Origin: Wenzhouxiangella sp.
GTDB taxonomy: Bacteria > Pseudomonadota > Gammaproteobacteria > Xanthomonadales > Wenzhouxiangellaceae
NCBI GenBank assembly: GCA_007123575.1
Contig: SKKV01000003.1
Span: 1-16,373 of the forward strand
Length of the DNA stretch: 16,373 nt
Direction: 5' to 3'
Shown here: positions 14,163 through 16,373 of the stretch, one piece after another
Layout of the letters: every line of letters begins with the position of its first letter
Numbering within the stretch: the stretch's first letter is position 1
The notes under the pieces: generated by a model
What the model was told of the DNA's origin: nothing
What the model saw: only the letters and a program-made list of their open reading frames with translations
The model's database searches: none
Program-made: the position numbers and the translations under genes

Positions 14163-14447
14163 ATGATTCATCGCGCCTTGATTGCCTTTGCCCTCATTCT
14201 GCTGGCCTCGCTGGCCGTTGCCGAGCAGGCCGAAGAAACCGTCACTCTGTCCATTCCCAACATGGTCTGCATGTCTTGCGAAATGCGCGTTGACCAGGCA
14301 TTGCGGGAGGTCGACGGCGTGGTTGACACCCACTTCGACCTGGATGCCAAGACGGTCACGATTCATTACAACCCAGCCAAGACCAGCGTTCAGGCCATCA
14401 CCGACAGCACCGAGGCGATCGGGTATCCGGCGACGGTTACCGGTTAA
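14163..14447 (+). CDS. MerP-like periplasmic metal-binding (HMA) protein
   Basis: 94 residues. A signal peptide occupies residues 1-20 (MIHR, a Leu/Ala/Ile core, likely cut after AVA). The mature protein is one heavy-metal-associated domain: IPNMVCMSCEMRV carries the two metal-binding cysteines C36 and C39, followed by the usual VDGVVDTHFDLDAKTVTIHY and an IGYPATV end. Such domains bind Cu(I), Hg(II) or similar soft metals in the periplasm and pass them on. No mer or cop genes are nearby. It follows the DHS-like gene by 52 bases, so it could be read through from that operon, but no functional link is evident. The open frame extends upstream of 14163; I chose this ATG because it yields the intact signal peptide. 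Confidence 0.88.
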   Translation: MIHRALIAFALILLASLAVAEQAEETVTLSIPNMVCMSCEMRVDQALREVDGVVDTHFDLDAKTVTIHYNPAKTSVQAITDSTEAIGYPATVTG

Positions 14448-14482
14448 AATTTTCACCTTTGGCTTGTGGTGAATGATTTGAG

Positions 14483-14514
14483 CATGGCCCCCGGCCACGT
14501 TGGGCCGGGCTACG
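14483..14514 (+). repeat. REP-like 32-bp repeat, copy 2
   Basis: It matches 3254-3285 at 30 of 32 positions in the same orientation, with the shared GTTGGGCCGGGCTACG end. It lies in the non-coding spacer between the MerP-like gene and the GTPase gene. Confidence 0.65.
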
Positions 14515-14566
14515 TAACCCGCTGTCAGGGAAGAATGTGAAGGGTTGGAAAGTTCGAATGACATTT

Positions 14567-14640
14567 TCTCGCCAAGACGCGGAGACGCAAAGGAAAAAAT
14601 TTAAAACGCTTTTCCTTGGCGCCTTCGCGCCTTGGCGAGA
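14567..14640. repeat. 74-bp imperfect palindrome, copy 1 (upstream of the GTPase gene)
   Basis: The ends TCTCGCCAAG and CTTGGCGAGA are perfect inverted repeats around an A/T-rich centre with GACGCAAAGGAAAAAATTTA. A same-length, same-orientation copy lies at 15870-15943. It resembles widely dispersed extragenic palindromes of environmental proteobacteria; transcribed, it would form a long hairpin. Confidence 0.75.
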
Positions 14641-14698
14641 GCAAAAGTTCTTTTCCAGTTCAGTCCCCTACCAAACTCAATAACGCCTGATCACAAAC

Positions 14699-14713
14699 TG
14701 TTACACTGTAACA
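14699..14713. promoter_or_regulatory. Zur-like operator before the COG0523 GTPase gene
   Basis: TGTTACACTGTAACA is a perfect 6-3-6 inverted repeat with the same layout as the gammaproteobacterial Zur box core TGTTATATTATAACA, differing only at symmetrical positions and the spacer. Outer arms ATCAC (14690) and GTGAT (14719) extend the symmetry. It ends 24 bases before the ATG of a gene class that is typically Zur-repressed. Confidence 0.65.
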
Positions 14714-14737
14714 CTTTAGTGATGCGGCATATAGAAC

Positions 14738-15853
14738 ATGACTGACGGAAGACGGGTTCCGGTGACCGTGTTGACGGGGTTTCTGGGGGCGGGCAAGACC
14801 ACTGTCTTGAATCATTTGATGCGCCAGCCTGAGCTTGCTGATGCGCTGGTGATCATCAACGAGTTTGGCGAGGTGGGCCTGGATCATCAGCTGGTTGCCC
14901 ATGCCAACGAGGACACCGTCATCGAGCTTAGCAGCGGCTGCCTTTGCTGCACGATACGCGGCGACCTGGTGAAAACACTTCGGGATGTGGGCTGGCGTTA
15001 CGCGCGCGATGGCGAACGCTGGTTCAGCCGCGTCATCATCGAAACTACGGGCCTGGCCGATCCTGCGCCGATCATTCATACCTTGTTGACCGATGGTCAC
15101 ATCGCTGATCGCTACGCGCTTGACGGGGTCGTGACCGTGGTTGACCTGGTCAACGCCGACAGCACCTTTGACCGGCAGCCCGAAGCCATCAAGCAAGCTG
15201 CCGTGGCCGATGCCCTGGTCCTGACCAAGGCTGACCTGGCCGAGGCCAGCGCCCGCGAGCAGTTGGAGCAACGCCTGGCCAGCCTCAACCCCGCAGCCAG
15301 CCGGCTAGAAGTCGCCGATGGCCGGCTGGACCCCAACTGCATCATGGGCTTGGGCTTGTTTGATACCGAAGGCAAGATTGCCGACGTCGACGCCTGGCTC
15401 AAGGCCGAGGCCTATGCCGACCATCACCGCCATCATGATCATGGACATCATCACGATCACGACCATCACGACCATCACGATCATGGTCACGCTCATGACC
15501 CGAACAGGCACGGTGACGATATTCACGCGCGCTGCTTTGAAATCGACCAACCGCTGCCGCCGAGACGCGTCGATGCGCTGCTGGAAATGCTGGTCATGCT
15601 GGTCGGTTCCGACCTGTTGCGCGTCAAAGGCATCCTGAACCTTGAAGGCAGTGACCGACCGCTGGTCATTCACGGCGTCCAGCACATTTTTCACCCACCC
15701 GCCACGCTGGAAAGCTGGCCCGACGAAGACCGTCGCAGCAAGCTCGTATTCATCACCCGCAGCGTCCCCAACCAGCTGCTGGAGGACCTGGTCGCCACCT
15801 TGGCCGATCCCGCCCCGCACCAGCATAAGACCAGCAGCACGAAGCCTGGGTAA
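14738..15853 (+). CDS. CobW/COG0523 GTPase with His-rich loop, likely zinc metallochaperone
   Basis: 371 residues. Walker A GFLGAGKTT has Lys20; the metal motif is C68-L-C70-C71 in SSGCLCCTIRGDL; ETTGLADPAP is at about residue 108; the guanine-specificity motif is TKAD near 163. From about residue 227 a linker holds roughly 18 His in 35 residues, alternating with Asp, encoded by CAT/CAC-GAC repeats. It is followed by a CobW C-terminal domain (LLRVKGILNLEG, FHPP, WPDEDRRSKLVFI). COG0523 proteins insert or deliver metal at the cost of GTP; the CxCC motif and His loop suit zinc. The Zur-like operator directly upstream supports induction under zinc starvation. It is a monocistronic gene bracketed by two copies of a palindromic repeat, the downstream one possibly serving as terminator. 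Confidence 0.93.
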   Translation: MTDGRRVPVTVLTGFLGAGKTTVLNHLMRQPELADALVIINEFGEVGLDHQLVAHANEDTVIELSSGCLCCTIRGDLVKTLRDVGWRYARDGERWFSRVIIETTGLADPAPIIHTLLTDGHIADRYALDGVVTVVDLVNADSTFDRQPEAIKQAAVADALVLTKADLAEASAREQLEQRLASLNPAASRLEVADGRLDPNCIMGLGLFDTEGKIADVDAWLKAEAYADHHRHHDHGHHHDHDHHDHHDHGHAHDPNRHGDDIHARCFEIDQPLPPRRVDALLEMLVMLVGSDLLRVKGILNLEGSDRPLVIHGVQHIFHPPATLESWPDEDRRSKLVFITRSVPNQLLEDLVATLADPAPHQHKTSSTKPG

Positions 15854-15869
15854 AATCAAAAGAAATTCC

Positions 15870-15943
15870 TCTCGCCAAGGCGCAAAGACGCAAAGAAAAA
15901 ATTCTTAAACGTTTTTCCTTGGCGCCTTGGCGTCTTGGCGAGA
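15870..15943. repeat. 74-bp imperfect palindrome, copy 2 (downstream of the GTPase gene)
   Basis: Ends TCTCGCCAAG and CTTGGCGAGA, with the same A/T-rich centre and direction as the 14567 copy and a few differences in the arms. It lies between two convergent genes, where a long hairpin could act as a bidirectional transcription block. Confidence 0.75.
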
Positions 15944-15958
15944 AAAATAGGTTTTGGC

Positions 15959-16373
15959 CTATGCGATTCTGGACAGGATGGCTTTGACGGTTTCGCGTTT
16001 GGGGGCGACCGGGAAGTGGGTCAGGAAGTTTCGGCACAGGCGGGCGGTCAGGTCGGGGTAGCCGTGTTTTTCGCTGGCCTTGATCAAGGCGAGCATGCCG
16101 CTGGGGGTTTCCAGGCTGAATATCGGTACTTCCGCCAATAGCTGGTCACAGCGCTCGACCGCTTCATGCGGGCGATCGAAGCCTTCCAGCAGGGCCGGCA
16201 GCCAGCGCCTGGCAAACTTCTCAAGGCGCTCCTGGTCCTGCTGCTGCAGCAGGGCGTTGAACAAGCGGCGGTGTTCTTCATTGCTGCCGCCGTGCTGCAA
16301 AAGCCGCTCGAACAGCGCTTCAACATCGACGGCTTGCGGTGATCTGGGGGGCGGTTTTCTCGGGCCGGAGCGC
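15959..16373 (-). CDS. C-terminal part of an unrecognised helical protein, runs off the right edge
   Basis: The minus-strand frame is open from the right edge to a TAG at 15959, giving about 137 visible residues; the start lies beyond the window. The first visible part is Pro/Arg-rich and low in complexity (SGPRKPPPRSPQ), like a linker. The rest is predicted all-helical with regular Leu/Ala spacing (EHRRLFNALLQQQDQERLEKF, HEAVERCDQLLAEVP, DLTARLCRNFLTHFP), resembling TPR-like helical hairpins. No catalytic motif is visible and I do not recognise the family. A start at TTG 16300 is possible on paper, but the coherent upstream frame argues that the protein is longer. It converges with the GTPase gene across the 74-bp repeat. 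Confidence 0.65.
   Translation of the reverse strand, partial: RSGPRKPPPRSPQAVDVEALFERLLQHGGSNEEHRRLFNALLQQQDQERLEKFARRWLPALLEGFDRPHEAVERCDQLLAEVPIFSLETPSGMLALIKASEKHGYPDLTARLCRNFLTHFPVAPKRETVKAILSRIA

Noticed and set aside
15421..15499. CAT/CAC-GAC tandem pattern as a possible repeat array
   Set aside because: It is the coding sequence of the His-rich linker of the GTPase; spacing and length do not resemble CRISPR.

Overview
The window is about 16.4 kb of compact, high-GC DNA. Gene content and style suggest a gammaproteobacterium, possibly near the Xanthomonadales/Chromatiales: RraA, a GlmS with no upstream riboswitch, a MerP-like protein, a COG0523 GTPase with a Zur-like box, and dispersed palindromic repeats between genes. 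I see no tRNA, rRNA, CRISPR array, transposase or phage gene. The placement is inference from protein resemblance alone.

Layout. (1) Positions 1-3144: the 3' part of a secreted-type S33 peptidase, then a NatA/NatB-type ABC exporter, all joined by ATGA-style overlaps. (2) 3145-3372: a repeat-filled spacer. (3) 3373-6039: a DUF1295 membrane protein and glmS. (4) 6040-7078: an unusual interval holding two short, very acidic, paralogous peptide genes on the minus strand. Each has its own sigma-54-type promoter (GG-N10-GC), its own upstream palindromic activator-like sites and its own terminator. (5) 7079-8458: an EamA-type exporter and a small Pro-rich exported protein. (6) 8498-14110: a tightly packed plus-strand run: rraA, agmatine deiminase (apparently with a CTG start), a DUF350-like membrane protein, a glutathionylspermidine-synthase-like ATP-grasp ligase, an unrecognised protein and a deoxyhypusine-synthase-like protein. 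(7) 14163-15853: a small periplasmic metal-binding protein, then a CobW/COG0523 zinc GTPase behind a Zur-like box, flanked on both sides by copies of a 74-bp palindromic repeat. (8) 15959-right edge: the C-terminal part of an unrecognised helical protein on the minus strand.

How the genes may work together. The run in 8974-14110 combines agmatine conversion (agmatine to N-carbamoylputrescine), an amine-peptide ATP-grasp ligase with its usual type of DUF350 membrane partner, and a DHS-fold protein without the DHS catalytic lysine. This looks like a polyamine-related conjugation or modification pathway with an unknown product. The peptide pair in region 4 is the strongest candidate for an undescribed system: its promoter and UAS architecture implies a dedicated NtrC-type activator encoded elsewhere. 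Nothing in the window identifies what the peptides do, and I see no direct link between them and the ATP-grasp cluster.
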